Assembly: GCF_017497985.1 (NCBI RefSeq)
Contig: NZ_JAGDFV010000003.1
Coordinates: 92,077-156,076 of the forward strand
Source: Meiothermus sp. CFH 77666
GTDB taxonomy: Bacteria; Deinococcota; Deinococci; Deinococcales; Thermaceae
Length of the DNA stretch: 64,000 nt
Reading direction: 5' to 3'
Both the position numbers and the translations under genes were made by a program. Numbering within the stretch: the first letter of the stretch is position 1; each line of letters starts with the position of its first letter. Positions 50,915-59,172 of this stretch are shown here, piece by piece. Below the pieces are notes generated by a model. The model had not been told where the DNA came from, made no database searches, and worked only from the letters and a program-made list of their open reading frames with translations.

Positions 50915-51271
50915 TCAAGAGGCGGTTCTGGGGGTGCCCAGCCAGTCGTAGATCAGCACCACTGCAGCAATCAGGTTCACCACGATGTTCCAGCCGCCCG
51001 TGGGCAGGCCCAGGAAGCTGGTGTTGAAGAACCCGATAATGGCCAGCGCGGCATAGACCACGCCCATCACCGCCGCTACCAGGTGGGCCATCTGGTCGTT
51101 GGTGAAATAGCCGTAGAGCAAAACCACGGCGGTAATCAGGTATACCAGCGCCAGGCCAGTGGTGCTGGGGATGAAGCCCAGAATCAGGCCGCCGGGGGCG
51201 AAGAACAGGCCCAGCACCGCCAGCAGGGCAAACACCAGCCCCATGAACAGGTCAATCGCTCGAGCCGACAT
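50915..51271 (-). CDS. DUF4383-type membrane protein
   Basis: This 118-residue protein has four membrane segments (LFMGLVFALLAVLGLFF, ALVYLITAVVLLYGYF, LVAAVMGVVYAALAIIGFF, WNIVVNLIAAVVLIYDWL), the pattern of the DUF4383 family. Function unknown. It starts 9 bp after the Hsp20 gene, so both share a transcript and it is part of the stress cluster. Confidence 0.8.
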   Translation of the reverse strand: MSARAIDLFMGLVFALLAVLGLFFAPGGLILGFIPSTTGLALVYLITAVVLLYGYFTNDQMAHLVAAVMGVVYAALAIIGFFNTSFLGLPTGGWNIVVNLIAAVVLIYDWLGTPRTAS

Positions 51272-51280
51272 ACCTCCCTC

Positions 51281-51730
51281 CTAGACCTTTACCGGGGTCT
51301 TGATCGGGATGGCTTTGGCCTTGGCGACTTCGCTCTTGGGCAGGGTCAGGGTTAGCACGCCGTTTTCGAACACGGCCTCGGCCTTATCGGTTAGCACTTC
51401 ACTGGGCAGCACCACCGAGCGCTCAAAGCGGGTGTAGCGGTGTTCGCGCAGGTGGTAGTTGCGTTCTTTCTTCTCTTCCTCCTTTTTGGCTTCGCCGTAA
51501 ATCCGAAGCACATCACCGCGTACTTCAATCTTGATGTCTTCGGGTTTGAGGCCGGGAATCGAGGCTTTCACCATGATGTTGTTGCCCTCTTCGTAGATAT
51601 CGAGTGGCATGGCCGCCACCTCTTTATCGAGGAACGGAAACTCACGACGGAACAGGCTTTCGTCAAACAAGCGCTCAATTTCCCTCCGCATGTTATCCAT
51701 TTCACGCCAAGGGTCGAAACGAGCCAACAT
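51281..51730 (-). CDS. Small heat-shock protein, Hsp20/alpha-crystallin
   Basis: This 149-residue chaperone holds unfolding proteins in soluble form without ATP. The alpha-crystallin domain runs from about residue 40 (PLDIYEEGNNIMVKASIPGL) to 135, with VFENGVLTLTLPKSE and the C-terminal I-X-I motif (IPIKTPV). The ATG at 51730 is preceded by AAAGGAGGA; the longer open frame lacks a site. It is downstream of the tandem USP gene and may also be reached from that gene's promoter. Confidence 0.95.
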   Translation of the reverse strand: MLARFDPWREMDNMRREIERLFDESLFRREFPFLDKEVAAMPLDIYEEGNNIMVKASIPGLKPEDIKIEVRGDVLRIYGEAKKEEEKKERNYHLREHRYTRFERSVVLPSEVLTDKAEAVFENGVLTLTLPKSEVAKAKAIPIKTPVKV

Positions 51731-51846
51731 ACTGCTTCCTCCTTTGCGCTTATTGGACGTGCGGTGGCCACACGTCGGACGAAACCTTGGGCCTACCTGC
51801 CGGGCTCCGGGCCGCCACCCCACCCGAAACCCAGAGGTCTGGACGG

Positions 51847-52788
51847 TCAAGCATGGGCTGTTGCAGCCTCAGCTTGGTTAGCACTGGATGCTGCCGGAAC
51901 CGGGCGAACCAGCAGCACGGGCACCGGCGCGTGGTGGGCTACCCCTTCGGCCACACTACCCAGGAGCAAGCGTTCCAGGCCGGTGCGCCCGTGGGTACCC
52001 ATCACGATCAGGTCGGCGCGGCTGTCGCGGGCAAAGTCCACTATCACGTCGGCTTCCCGCCGAGACTGGGCCTTGAGCAGAGCGGTTTTCACACGTGGGG
52101 CCTTAGCCAGCTTTCGGGCATTCTCCACAATGGCCTCGCCCTGTTCCTCCATCGCCTTCAAGGTGTCCTCCCAGTTGAAGGCGGTCATATTACCGCTGTA
52201 AGGGCCGACTACTGGGGCGGGCAGTGGGGGCACTACGTGCAGAATCTGCAACTCGGCCCCCAGCAGGGTGGCCAATTGGTCGGCTAACTCAAAAGCGGGG
52301 TGGCCTGCTTCACTGCCATCCACCGGAGCCAGAATGCGCTCAAACAGGCCTGTGCTGGGCTCCACCTGCCCATTGCCGCGCACCAGCATCACCGGCATTT
52401 TGGCCAGCCGGCTCACCCGTTCGGCTATGCTGCCCAAAAGCATCCGCCCCAGCCCCTCGCGCCCGTGGGTGCCCATCACGATCAGGTCACACTGGCAACG
52501 GTTGGCCAGGTAGACGATGCCTTCGGCAATGTCGTCGTTGTGCATGGGCTCGGTGCGGAGCTCGAGCTGCATCTGCCGGCCTAGCTCTGCCCAGGGGGCC
52601 AGGATTTCTTCGGCGCGGTGCTTCATGGCTTCTGACGGAGCGGCCAGTCCCCAGTAGGTGGGGGGCGCCTTCAATACATGGGTTACGAGCACCTGAGCAT
52701 TCAGCTTTTTTGCGAAGGCCAAACCCACCCGCCCAGCCCGCTCGCTGCAGGATGATTCATCCACCGCGATCAGGATTTTGCGGAACAT
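51847..52788 (-). CDS. Tandem-domain universal stress protein
   Basis: This 313-residue protein has two UspA domains, each with a first strand (KILIAVDESSCSERAG; RILAPVDGSEAGHPAF) and the ATP-binding pattern G-X2-G-X9-G(S) (VMGTHGREGLGRMLLGSIAE; VMGTHGRTGLERLLLGSVAE). Both ATP motifs look intact. Such two-domain USPs are dormancy proteins in mycobacteria (Rv2623-type). The ATG follows AAGGAGGG. A SARP-type direct repeat lies 34-51 bp upstream. Confidence 0.93.
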   Translation of the reverse strand: MFRKILIAVDESSCSERAGRVGLAFAKKLNAQVLVTHVLKAPPTYWGLAAPSEAMKHRAEEILAPWAELGRQMQLELRTEPMHNDDIAEGIVYLANRCQCDLIVMGTHGREGLGRMLLGSIAERVSRLAKMPVMLVRGNGQVEPSTGLFERILAPVDGSEAGHPAFELADQLATLLGAELQILHVVPPLPAPVVGPYSGNMTAFNWEDTLKAMEEQGEAIVENARKLAKAPRVKTALLKAQSRREADVIVDFARDSRADLIVMGTHGRTGLERLLLGSVAEGVAHHAPVPVLLVRPVPAASSANQAEAATAHA

Positions 52789-52821
52789 AGTACCCTCCTT
52801 GCCTTGAAGCTAACCTTCCAC

Positions 52822-52839
52822 CGTTACCAAAGCATTACC
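52822..52839 (-). promoter_or_regulatory. SARP-type direct repeat before the tandem USP gene
   Basis: On the minus strand GGTAATG-N4-GGTAACG has two heptamers 11 bp apart, followed after 8 nt by TTAGCTT, a possible -10. SARP regulators bind such repeats with the last unit 8 bp before the -10. The site overlaps the stop codon of the upstream baeRF gene. Confidence 0.72.
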
Positions 52840-53971
52840 AGCGAGGCAGCCCAGCCAGCCCACCAAAAGCCTTGTGCAGACGTTCCTCGGCTGCCCCCCG
52901 CACGAACTCGAGCCGGGTTCCATAGGCCTCGGCCAGTTCGGGCAAGACCTGCTTGAGTTCCACATCCTCGATGCGCCCGGCCCCATGCGCTACGGCGCCC
53001 TCCATGCTGCCCCCCACCCAGCCATCCGGGGCGCGGTAGACCTTACCCTGGGGGTTCCAGGGGGCTACCAGCAGGTGCAGCCGGCCCTGCTGCAAGAGCT
53101 CCAGGGTCTGGTCCAGCCCGGTTACCCCACGCTCGGCCAGCTCGGCCAGGAGACGGTTTTCCCGTTCGCGCTCGAGGGGTTCCAGCACATCCTGCACCAG
53201 CTTCAGCACCTCGCCCGCCGGGGCGCGGGGGGTGGGCAGGGAGGGCAGGGTAGCCAGTACCCGTTCGCGCAGCCTTCTGGGAAGCAGTTCTTTGAAGACC
53301 TGCACCTCGGCTTTCTGTCCGACCAGCACCAGCCGCTGGATGTTGCGTTCACTCATGACCTGCTCGAGTAAGCCCGCCAGGCGTTTGTAGAAGCGGTGGA
53401 TCCAGGCATCCAGCCGACGCTCGAAGCGGTCGGTGTTGGCCGCTGCCCGGTGGATGCCCCCCTGGCCGTAGCGCCGCCCTGGGCTGTCCTGGGTGAGCTG
53501 GTTCCACTCCTGGGTGGGCACGGCCCGGAAAGCCCCCGGCAGCTCCTCAATCTCGCCCAGGTAGACCTCGAACATGCGCCATTTCTCGCTATCCAGATAG
53601 ACCACCCCCACCCGGTCGTATTCGTCCAGCACGTAGAGAATGGGGGTCAGGTAGGGCTCGCCCCAGCGGGCTTCGACGCCCTCCACCAAGGGCAGATCCA
53701 CCTGCAGGTCGTAGATTTCCATCCAGCTCCCGGTGGCAAAGAGCACCCGGCTGCGGGCCTGGGGTAGGTTATGCTCGAGCGCCTCCAGCACCTTTTTGCG
53801 TACCTCGGGGGGCGTTTTTGTGGCCTCCAGCGCCTCTCGAGCCCTGAGCACATAAGCCTTACCCTGGTTGCTCGGATTGGCTGGGTTCACATCCAGATAC
53901 AGCGACAAGACCGGAGCCACCCTGGGAGCCACAAACTCGCGTATGTAGCGGGTACCTTCCTGAGTCAACAT
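52835..53971 (-). CDS. baeRF-type (archaeo-eukaryotic release-factor-like) protein
   Basis: This 378-residue protein resembles the bacterial relatives of eRF1/VLRF1 called baeRF. PVLSLYLDVNPANPSNQGKAY at the start matches the family's N-terminal domain, RRLDAWIHRFYKRLAGLLEQ is the start of the middle domain and LERERENRLLAELAERGVTG the end. No GGQ or CCA-contact motif is evident. Such proteins are predicted to act in ribosome rescue or stalling; mycobacterial Rv2629, a DosR-regulon protein, is of this kind. The ATG at 53971 follows AAGGAGG. It precedes the tandem USP gene. Confidence 0.75.
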   Translation of the reverse strand: MLTQEGTRYIREFVAPRVAPVLSLYLDVNPANPSNQGKAYVLRAREALEATKTPPEVRKKVLEALEHNLPQARSRVLFATGSWMEIYDLQVDLPLVEGVEARWGEPYLTPILYVLDEYDRVGVVYLDSEKWRMFEVYLGEIEELPGAFRAVPTQEWNQLTQDSPGRRYGQGGIHRAAANTDRFERRLDAWIHRFYKRLAGLLEQVMSERNIQRLVLVGQKAEVQVFKELLPRRLRERVLATLPSLPTPRAPAGEVLKLVQDVLEPLERERENRLLAELAERGVTGLDQTLELLQQGRLHLLVAPWNPQGKVYRAPDGWVGGSMEGAVAHGAGRIEDVELKQVLPELAEAYGTRLEFVRGAAEERLHKAFGGLAGLPRW

Positions 53972-54046
53972 GGCAACCTCCTTCTTTTCTATGGGCTGAG
54001 AGGTCAGGTGCTCACTGTGCCTCCTGGTTTGATTCAAACCCAGGCC

Positions 54047-54064
54047 AATTACCTATCCATTACA
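54047..54064 (-). promoter_or_regulatory. SARP-type direct repeat before the baeRF gene
   Basis: On the minus strand TGTAATG-N4-GGTAATT shows the same 11-bp period. It is followed by GGCCTGGG (8 nt) and TTTGAAT, a possible -10. GGCCTGGG also follows the site in front of the single USP gene. Confidence 0.7.
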
Positions 54065-54110
54065 GTTGCGGGTGTTGGGAGGTCTGCTCATTGGCGAACG
54101 GCTCCTTGCC

Positions 54111-54929
54111 TCAAGCCTGTGGGCTGTTTGAGCGCAGGCCACGAACCTCGTGATAGGGGGCGATGGGTTCACCCTGCTTGATGTGTTCGGCCAGCGCCTG
54201 GGTTTCGGGCATGGGGGTATCGCCCAGCTCTTCATGCAAAAATTTCACGAAGCGACGGTAATGCTCGATGGCTCCAAAACGATCTCCTGAGGCGGCCAGA
54301 CACCACATCAGGCGTTGGTGGTAGTTCTCGCCGATATAGGGGTCGGTCTTCAGGGCCCGCTCGAGGTAAAGGGCAGTGGCCCGCCAGTCTTCCCGGTCGT
54401 AGTGGATCAGGGCAACCTCGAGCAGCGCTTGCACATAGGCGGCCTTGTGTTCCTCGCGGGCCTGGGAAACCCAGTTGGTCGAATAACCTGGTAGATAATC
54501 GCCCCGATACAGTGATATGGCTCGCAGGTAGCTTTCCAGGCGCAGGGCTTCATGGGTCGCACGCTGGCCTTCGGCAAGGGCCTGGTAGAAATCGTATAAA
54601 TCGGTGCTGTGCAGAATCTCTTCGGCCAGGCGGTACCGACCGTGATCCTCCAGGATGGCCGCGGGGTTCCCCAGCGCGGTGCGGATTCGAAAAACCGTTA
54701 CCCTGAAGCGGTTGTTGGCGATGGGGTCGGGGTCGAGACCCCACAGGGTCTCGAGGATTTCTCCCTTGCTGCGACCCTCTGGGTAGGAAAGTAGGTAGAA
54801 GAAGAGTTCTTCCGCTGTGTGGGCGTGCCAGACGGCTGGCCGTCCGGCCACCAATACCTCCACCTGGCCCAGGGTGCGCACCCGGAGCGCAGGCGTAGCC
54901 TGTTCTGAACGGGTTAGCATCCTTTTCAT
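54111..54929 (-). CDS. SARP-type transcriptional activator with BTAD domain
   Basis: This 272-residue regulator has an OmpR-like winged helix at about residues 15-100 (VRTLGQVEVLVAGRPAVW, then NNRFRVTVFRIRTALG as the recognition helix region) and a bacterial transcriptional activation domain of TPR-like helices at about 105-255 (WRATALYLERALKTDPYIGE). SARPs bind direct heptamer repeats 11 bp apart. Five such repeats lie around this gene, one directly upstream of it. It sits among the USP, baeRF and Hsp20 genes and is the best candidate for their common regulator. No signal-sensing domain is visible. Confidence 0.88.
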   Translation of the reverse strand: MKRMLTRSEQATPALRVRTLGQVEVLVAGRPAVWHAHTAEELFFYLLSYPEGRSKGEILETLWGLDPDPIANNRFRVTVFRIRTALGNPAAILEDHGRYRLAEEILHSTDLYDFYQALAEGQRATHEALRLESYLRAISLYRGDYLPGYSTNWVSQAREEHKAAYVQALLEVALIHYDREDWRATALYLERALKTDPYIGENYHQRLMWCLAASGDRFGAIEHYRRFVKFLHEELGDTPMPETQALAEHIKQGEPIAPYHEVRGLRSNSPQA

Positions 54930-54939
54930 GTCTTAATTT

Positions 54940-54957
54940 TGTTACAAATCCATTACC
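54940..54957 (-). promoter_or_regulatory. SARP-type direct repeat before the SARP gene
   Basis: On the minus strand GGTAATG-N4-TGTAACA, 11 bp apart, ends 10 bp before the SARP start codon. This close placement overlaps a -10-like CAAAAT and suggests autoregulation, more likely repression than activation. Confidence 0.7.
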
Positions 54958-55106
54958 GCTTCATCCGCCATTTGGAGTAGATGAGCCGCTGACCAGATTT
55001 GGAGTGCGCTGGACAAAGGAAAAATGAGGGGGCAACCTTGCCCCAGGGTTGGCGGGAAGCGATGAGGCCTGGCCTGGGGGCGCTCGACCCTTGCCCCCGC
55101 ACCAGC

Positions 55107-55124
55107 GGTAACACCCTGGTAATG
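55107..55124 (+). promoter_or_regulatory. SARP-type direct repeat before the single-domain USP gene
   Basis: GGTAACA-N4-GGTAATG, two half-sites 11 bp apart on the plus strand, lies 54 bp before the GTG. GCCTGGG follows it, as in front of the baeRF gene, and TAAGCT (55139-55144) may be the -10. Confidence 0.68.
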
Positions 55125-55178
55125 GCCTGGGCCCACTCTAAGCTCAGATGAGCTGGATTCAAGCAACAGGAGGTGCTT

Positions 55179-55616
55179 GTGTTTCATCACATCTTGGTTC
55201 CTGTTGGGCTCGGAGTGGGTAGCCAGGCTGCTGCCCAACATGCCCTCAATCTTTCCCGCTGGCTGGGTTGTAAGGTGACACTGGTGCATGTGCTCGAGGA
55301 CGCCGAGGGCTCGGTCTACGAGACCTTCGCCAGAATGGTGCAGGGGGCCCGCCGCCAACCCACGGTATTGCTGGTGGAGCCCTACGGCCAGACCATCGGC
55401 GCGGTGGTGGCCCAGACCGTCCAGCAAACCCACGCCGACTTGATTGTGATCGGCTGCCACGATGCCGCCGAGCAGACCTCTGAGGTGTTGGGGCCTACCG
55501 CCCAGAGCATTGTGGCCGACGCCAGTGTACCCGTTCAGGTGGTTCCCACTGCGGCGCTGGTGCAGCGTAAACCCTGGCTGCAACGCTTCGCAGTTCCCGA
55601 GGTGCACGAGATTTGA
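55179..55616 (+). CDS. Universal stress protein, single domain
   Basis: This 145-residue UspA-fold protein starts FHHILVPVGLGVGSQAAAQHAL and has the strand DLIVIGCHDAAEQTSEVLGPTAQSI where ATP-binding USPs have G-X2-G-X9-G-S/T; here the glycines are partly replaced, so it probably does not bind ATP in the usual way. The GTG at 55179 follows AGGAGG by 5 nt; an earlier GTG at 55173 overlaps that site. It faces away from the SARP gene. Confidence 0.88.
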   Translation: MFHHILVPVGLGVGSQAAAQHALNLSRWLGCKVTLVHVLEDAEGSVYETFARMVQGARRQPTVLLVEPYGQTIGAVVAQTVQQTHADLIVIGCHDAAEQTSEVLGPTAQSIVADASVPVQVVPTAALVQRKPWLQRFAVPEVHEI

Positions 55617-55664
55617 CGCCTGCTGCGAGGGGTTGGGGTAGTGCCTACTAATTACTGCGTTGTA

Positions 55665-55837
55665 AAGACACCCATACACTTCTCTAAGGCCATACAAGCC
55701 CCCTCCCTACGACGTAGGGGAGGAACGAAAAGGCGTTTACCACGGCTTCTGCTAGAGAGTACAACATAGGTCATGGCGTAGCTGCGTAACTCAACCACAA
55801 TGGACGCATCTGTACCGGTATTTGTTCGACTGTGTAC
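55665..55837 (+). repeat. Intergenic dispersed repeat, copy 2
   Basis: This stretch shares with 15945-16188 the blocks AGCCCCCTCCCTAC, CGTAGGGGAGGAACGAAAAGG, CTAGAG.GTA and the tail TGTACCGGTATTT..TCGACTGTGTA. It lacks the extra palindromic centre of copy 1. It lies between the USP gene and a transporter gene that reads away from it; no open frame is conserved between copies. Confidence 0.7.
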
Positions 55838-55903
55838 TGAAGCCTACAAACTGTCGAGGCTAACTGCTTGGATTTGCACTGTCTTGTGCGTAGACTCTTC
55901 TTT

Positions 55904-56770
55904 GTGCGCCGAAGCCAGCTTTTAGGACTGCTCTACCTCAACCTGGCTACGCTCTTTTGGGGCAGCACGTTTGTGCTGGTGAAAGATGGCCTGCAAACCC
56001 TGGGGCCGGGCCAGATCAATTTTGTGCGCTTCGCCATCGCTACGATGGTCTTTGTGCCCTTCCTCTTCCGGCGCGACCTCAGGCTGTGGCGGGCAGGCCT
56101 CGAGCTCGGTGCGGTGCTGTTCGTGGCCTACCTGACCCAGACCATTGGCCTGCAATACACCACGGCCAGTCGCAGCGCCTTTATCACCACGCTGTATGTG
56201 GTGGCACTGCCCCTGCTGCTGGGAATGCTGGGGCACCGCCTGGGCTGGCCCATCTGGCTGGCGGCGGGGTTGGCGGTGGGGGGCGTGGGGCTGTTGTCCT
56301 ACGACGGCTCGCCCCCCAACCTGGGCGACGTTTGGACGCTGGGCACGGCGTTTTCGTATGCCCTGTACATCTGGCGACTGGAGGGCTTTGCCCGGCGCTT
56401 TCCGGCCCTGCCGCTCACCGGTATTCAGATGTTGACGGTCACCCTGCTCTCGCTTTTCTGGATGCTCCTGGAAGGGCCTGGCTGGAATGCCGAGGGCTTC
56501 CCCTACCTTTCGCTTTTGTACCTGGGCCTGGTGGCCTCGGCGCTGTGCATCTGGTTGCAAGCCCTGGGTCAGCGGCTGGTGCCCGCACCCCAGGCAGCGG
56601 TGATTTTTACCCTCGAGCCCGTCTATGCCGCCGCGTTTGCCTATGTTTTGCTGGGTGAACGGCTGGGCTGGCAGGGGATGCTGGGGGCGGCCTTGATTAT
56701 CGCTGCAACCCTGATCAGCCAGCTCAGGAGCGCCAAACCCCACCCCGAGCAGATTACGCCGGAGATCTAG
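55904..56770 (+). CDS. EamA/DMT-superfamily transporter
   Basis: This roughly 288-residue protein has ten spans in two EamA repeats, beginning LYLNLATLFWGSTFVLVKDG and with the usual TLEPVYAAAFAYVLLGERLG near the end. It should move an amino acid or other small metabolite. The start is uncertain: GTG 55904 has a -10-like TAGACT 8 nt before it, and GTG 55886 or TTG 55868 are alternatives without ribosome sites. Its stop overlaps the convergent HhH gene. Confidence 0.85.
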   Translation: MRRSQLLGLLYLNLATLFWGSTFVLVKDGLQTLGPGQINFVRFAIATMVFVPFLFRRDLRLWRAGLELGAVLFVAYLTQTIGLQYTTASRSAFITTLYVVALPLLLGMLGHRLGWPIWLAAGLAVGGVGLLSYDGSPPNLGDVWTLGTAFSYALYIWRLEGFARRFPALPLTGIQMLTVTLLSLFWMLLEGPGWNAEGFPYLSLLYLGLVASALCIWLQALGQRLVPAPQAAVIFTLEPVYAAAFAYVLLGERLGWQGMLGAALIIAATLISQLRSAKPHPEQITPEI

Positions 56771-57042
56771 CGGAAGCGCACGTAGCGTTTGAGGTTCTCC
56801 CAGGTTTTGGGGCCGATGCCCTTGACCTTGGCCTGGAGTTCCCTGGCATCGCGGTAGGGGCGGTTGCGGATGATCTCGCGGGCAATTTTGGGGCCAATGC
56901 CGGGGAGGGCCTCGAGCTCGGCCTGGGTGGCGCTATTGATGTTGACGACCCTGGGGGCATTTGGGCTCTGAGCCCAGGTAAGGGGCAGGGTAGCCGGGCC
57001 CATGAGGGCCAGCAAAAGAAGAATGCTCTGCAGTGCTTTCAC
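56767..57042 (-). CDS. ComEA-like helix-hairpin-helix protein
   Basis: This 91-residue protein has a signal peptide or membrane anchor (SILLLLALMGPATLPLTWAQ) and one HhH domain (VVNINSATQAELEALPGIGP with KIAREIIRNRPY). It should bind DNA without sequence preference outside the cytoplasmic membrane, as ComEA does in transformation; Thermus relatives are naturally competent. The GTG at 57042 follows AGGAGG. No other competence genes are near. Confidence 0.85.
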   Translation of the reverse strand: MKALQSILLLLALMGPATLPLTWAQSPNAPRVVNINSATQAELEALPGIGPKIAREIIRNRPYRDARELQAKVKGIGPKTWENLKRYVRFR

Positions 57043-57111
57043 GAGGCTTCCTCCTGAGATAGGGTTCTGCGAAAACCATACCAAAAGACCCAACCGGGCA
57101 GCAAGCTTGGG

Positions 57112-57117
57112 TATATT
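57112..57117 (+). promoter_or_regulatory. -10 box of a leaderless promoter (prolyl oligopeptidase)
   Basis: TATATT ends 6 nt before the ATG at 57124, and no ribosome site is present, so the transcript should start at or near the initiation codon. Confidence 0.65.
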
Positions 57118-57123
57118 GGCGGA

Positions 57124-59172
57124 ATGAAGTTTTCATATCCCTCTGCGCCCACAGCCCCGGTTATAGAGGACTTGCACGGTGTCCCGATTCCCGACCCCTA
57201 CCGCCCCCTCGAGGATCCCCACGCCCCCGAAACCCGGGCCTGGATCGAGGCCCAGAACCGGCTTACCTTTGGCTATCTGGAGCAAATTCCCCTGCGCGAG
57301 GCCCTGCGAAAGCGCCTGGAAGAACTCTGGAACTATCCCCGCGTGGTCAGCTTCTTCAAACGGGGTGGACGCTACTTCAGCCTGCGCAACGACGGCCTGC
57401 AAAACCAGAACGTGCTCTACGTGCAGGAGAGCCTCGAGGCGGCCCCCCGGGTGCTGCTCGACCCCAACACCCTCTCCGAAGACGGTACGGTGGCCCTGAC
57501 CAACTATTCGGTGAGCCGCGATGGGCGCTACCTGGCCTATGCCCTGAGCCAGAGCGGCTCGGACTGGCTCGTCTGGAAGGTGCGCGAGGTGGAAAGCGGC
57601 CAGGACTTGCCCGACGAAATCCAGTGGAGCAAGTTCAGCACCGCGGCCTGGCTGCCCGACAGCAGCGGGTTTTTTTACAGCCGCTACGACCCTCCCGCCG
57701 AGGGTGCCGATTACACCGGGGCCAACTACTTCCAGAAGGTCTACCTGCACAAACTGGGCACCCCCCAGCACGAAGATGTGCTGGTCTACGGGCGGCCCGA
57801 CCAGAAGGAGTGGGGCTTTCATGCCTTCGTGACCCACGACGGGCGCTACGAGTGCCTGCATGTGTGGAGGGGCACCCACCGCGAGAACCTTTTCTTCTAC
57901 CGAGCGTATGGCTCCGGGGAGCCTTTTGTAGAGCTGGTGGGCGAGTTTGTGGCCTCGTTTGACTTTATTCGCAACCAGGGCTCCCGCTTCTACTTCAAAA
58001 CCAACCTGGAAGCCCCCAGGGGCCGGGTGATAGTGGTGGACGTGGCCAGGGGCGGGCTGGAGGGCCACGAGACCCTGGTGCCGGAGGGGGAGGATGTCCT
58101 CGAGTTCGCAGAGGCAGCGGGCGACGTGCTGGTGCTGGGCTACCTGCACCACGCCAGCCACCGGCTGGAGATGGTTGACCTCGAGGGCCAGTCCAGGGGC
58201 CCCCTGCCCTTGCCTACCCTGGGTATGGTGCCTACCCTCGCCGGGGAGGAAGACGACCCGGAGCTCTTTTACGGCTTCACGTCCTTTCTGTATCCCGTCA
58301 CCCTGTACCACCACCATCTCGCTACCGGCCAGACCCAGACCCTCTTTGCCCCGCCCCTGAACTTCGATCCGAGCCGCTACGAAACCCACCAGGTGTTCGT
58401 AACCAGCCAGGACGGTACCCAGGTGCCGCTGTTCCTGGTACATAAAAAGGGTCTAGAACTGCGTGGCGAAAATCCCACCCTGCTCTATGGCTATGGGGGC
58501 TTCAACATCTCCATGACCCCAGCCTTCAACCCTGGGCGGCTGGTCTGGCTCGAGCAGGGCGGGGTGTTTGCCCAGGCCTGTTTGCGCGGGGGCGGCGAGT
58601 ACGGCGAGGAATGGTACCGAGCCGGTACCCTCGAGCGCAAACAAAACGTGTTCGACGACTTCATCGCCTGCGCCGAGTGGCTCATCGAGCAGGGCTATAC
58701 CCAGCCCAAGCGGCTGGCTATTCAGGGCGGCTCCAACGGAGGTCTGCTGGTGGGGGCCGTCATGACCCAGCGCCCGGAGCTCTTCGGGGTGGCCCTGCCC
58801 GCCGTGGGGGTGCTGGACATGCTGCGCTTCCACAAGTTCACCATCGGCTGGGCCTGGGTCTCGGATTACGGCTCGCCCGACGACCCCAGCCAGTTCCGTT
58901 ACCTGCTGGCCTACTCGCCCCTGCACAACCTGAAGCCCGGCACCCACTACCCCGCCACCCTGATCACCACCGCCGACCATGACGACCGGGTGGTGCCCGC
59001 CCATTCCTTCAAGTTTGCGGCGGCCCTGCAAGCGGCCCAGGGGGGTGAAGCACCGGTGCTCATCCGCATCCAGATCAAAGCCGGGCACGGCCTGGGCAAG
59101 CCCACCCGCATGCTCATTGAAGAGCAGGCCGACCTCTACGCCTTTACCCTGCATCAGATGGGGCTGGCATAG
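57124..59172 (+). CDS. Prolyl oligopeptidase (S9A)
   Basis: This 682-residue cytoplasmic peptidase should cut short peptides after proline. An N-terminal segment (DLHGVPIPDPYRPLEDPHAP) and seven-bladed propeller are followed by the alpha/beta-hydrolase domain, with Ser537 in GGSNGGLLVG, Asp in DHDDRVVPAHS (about 620) and His655 in KAGHGLG. Length and order are those of the family. Its 3' end overlaps the convergent phosphoribosyltransferase gene by 29 bp. Confidence 0.95.
   Translation: MKFSYPSAPTAPVIEDLHGVPIPDPYRPLEDPHAPETRAWIEAQNRLTFGYLEQIPLREALRKRLEELWNYPRVVSFFKRGGRYFSLRNDGLQNQNVLYVQESLEAAPRVLLDPNTLSEDGTVALTNYSVSRDGRYLAYALSQSGSDWLVWKVREVESGQDLPDEIQWSKFSTAAWLPDSSGFFYSRYDPPAEGADYTGANYFQKVYLHKLGTPQHEDVLVYGRPDQKEWGFHAFVTHDGRYECLHVWRGTHRENLFFYRAYGSGEPFVELVGEFVASFDFIRNQGSRFYFKTNLEAPRGRVIVVDVARGGLEGHETLVPEGEDVLEFAEAAGDVLVLGYLHHASHRLEMVDLEGQSRGPLPLPTLGMVPTLAGEEDDPELFYGFTSFLYPVTLYHHHLATGQTQTLFAPPLNFDPSRYETHQVFVTSQDGTQVPLFLVHKKGLELRGENPTLLYGYGGFNISMTPAFNPGRLVWLEQGGVFAQACLRGGGEYGEEWYRAGTLERKQNVFDDFIACAEWLIEQGYTQPKRLAIQGGSNGGLLVGAVMTQRPELFGVALPAVGVLDMLRFHKFTIGWAWVSDYGSPDDPSQFRYLLAYSPLHNLKPGTHYPATLITTADHDDRVVPAHSFKFAAALQAAQGGEAPVLIRIQIKAGHGLGKPTRMLIEEQADLYAFTLHQMGLA

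Noticed and set aside
51731..51846. Possible sixth SARP repeat before hsp20 (GGTAGGC-N4-GGTTTCG, minus strand)
   Set aside because: Only the GGT triplets keep the 11-bp phase; the TAAY core is lost and no -10 follows. Hsp20 may be read from the upstream USP promoter instead.
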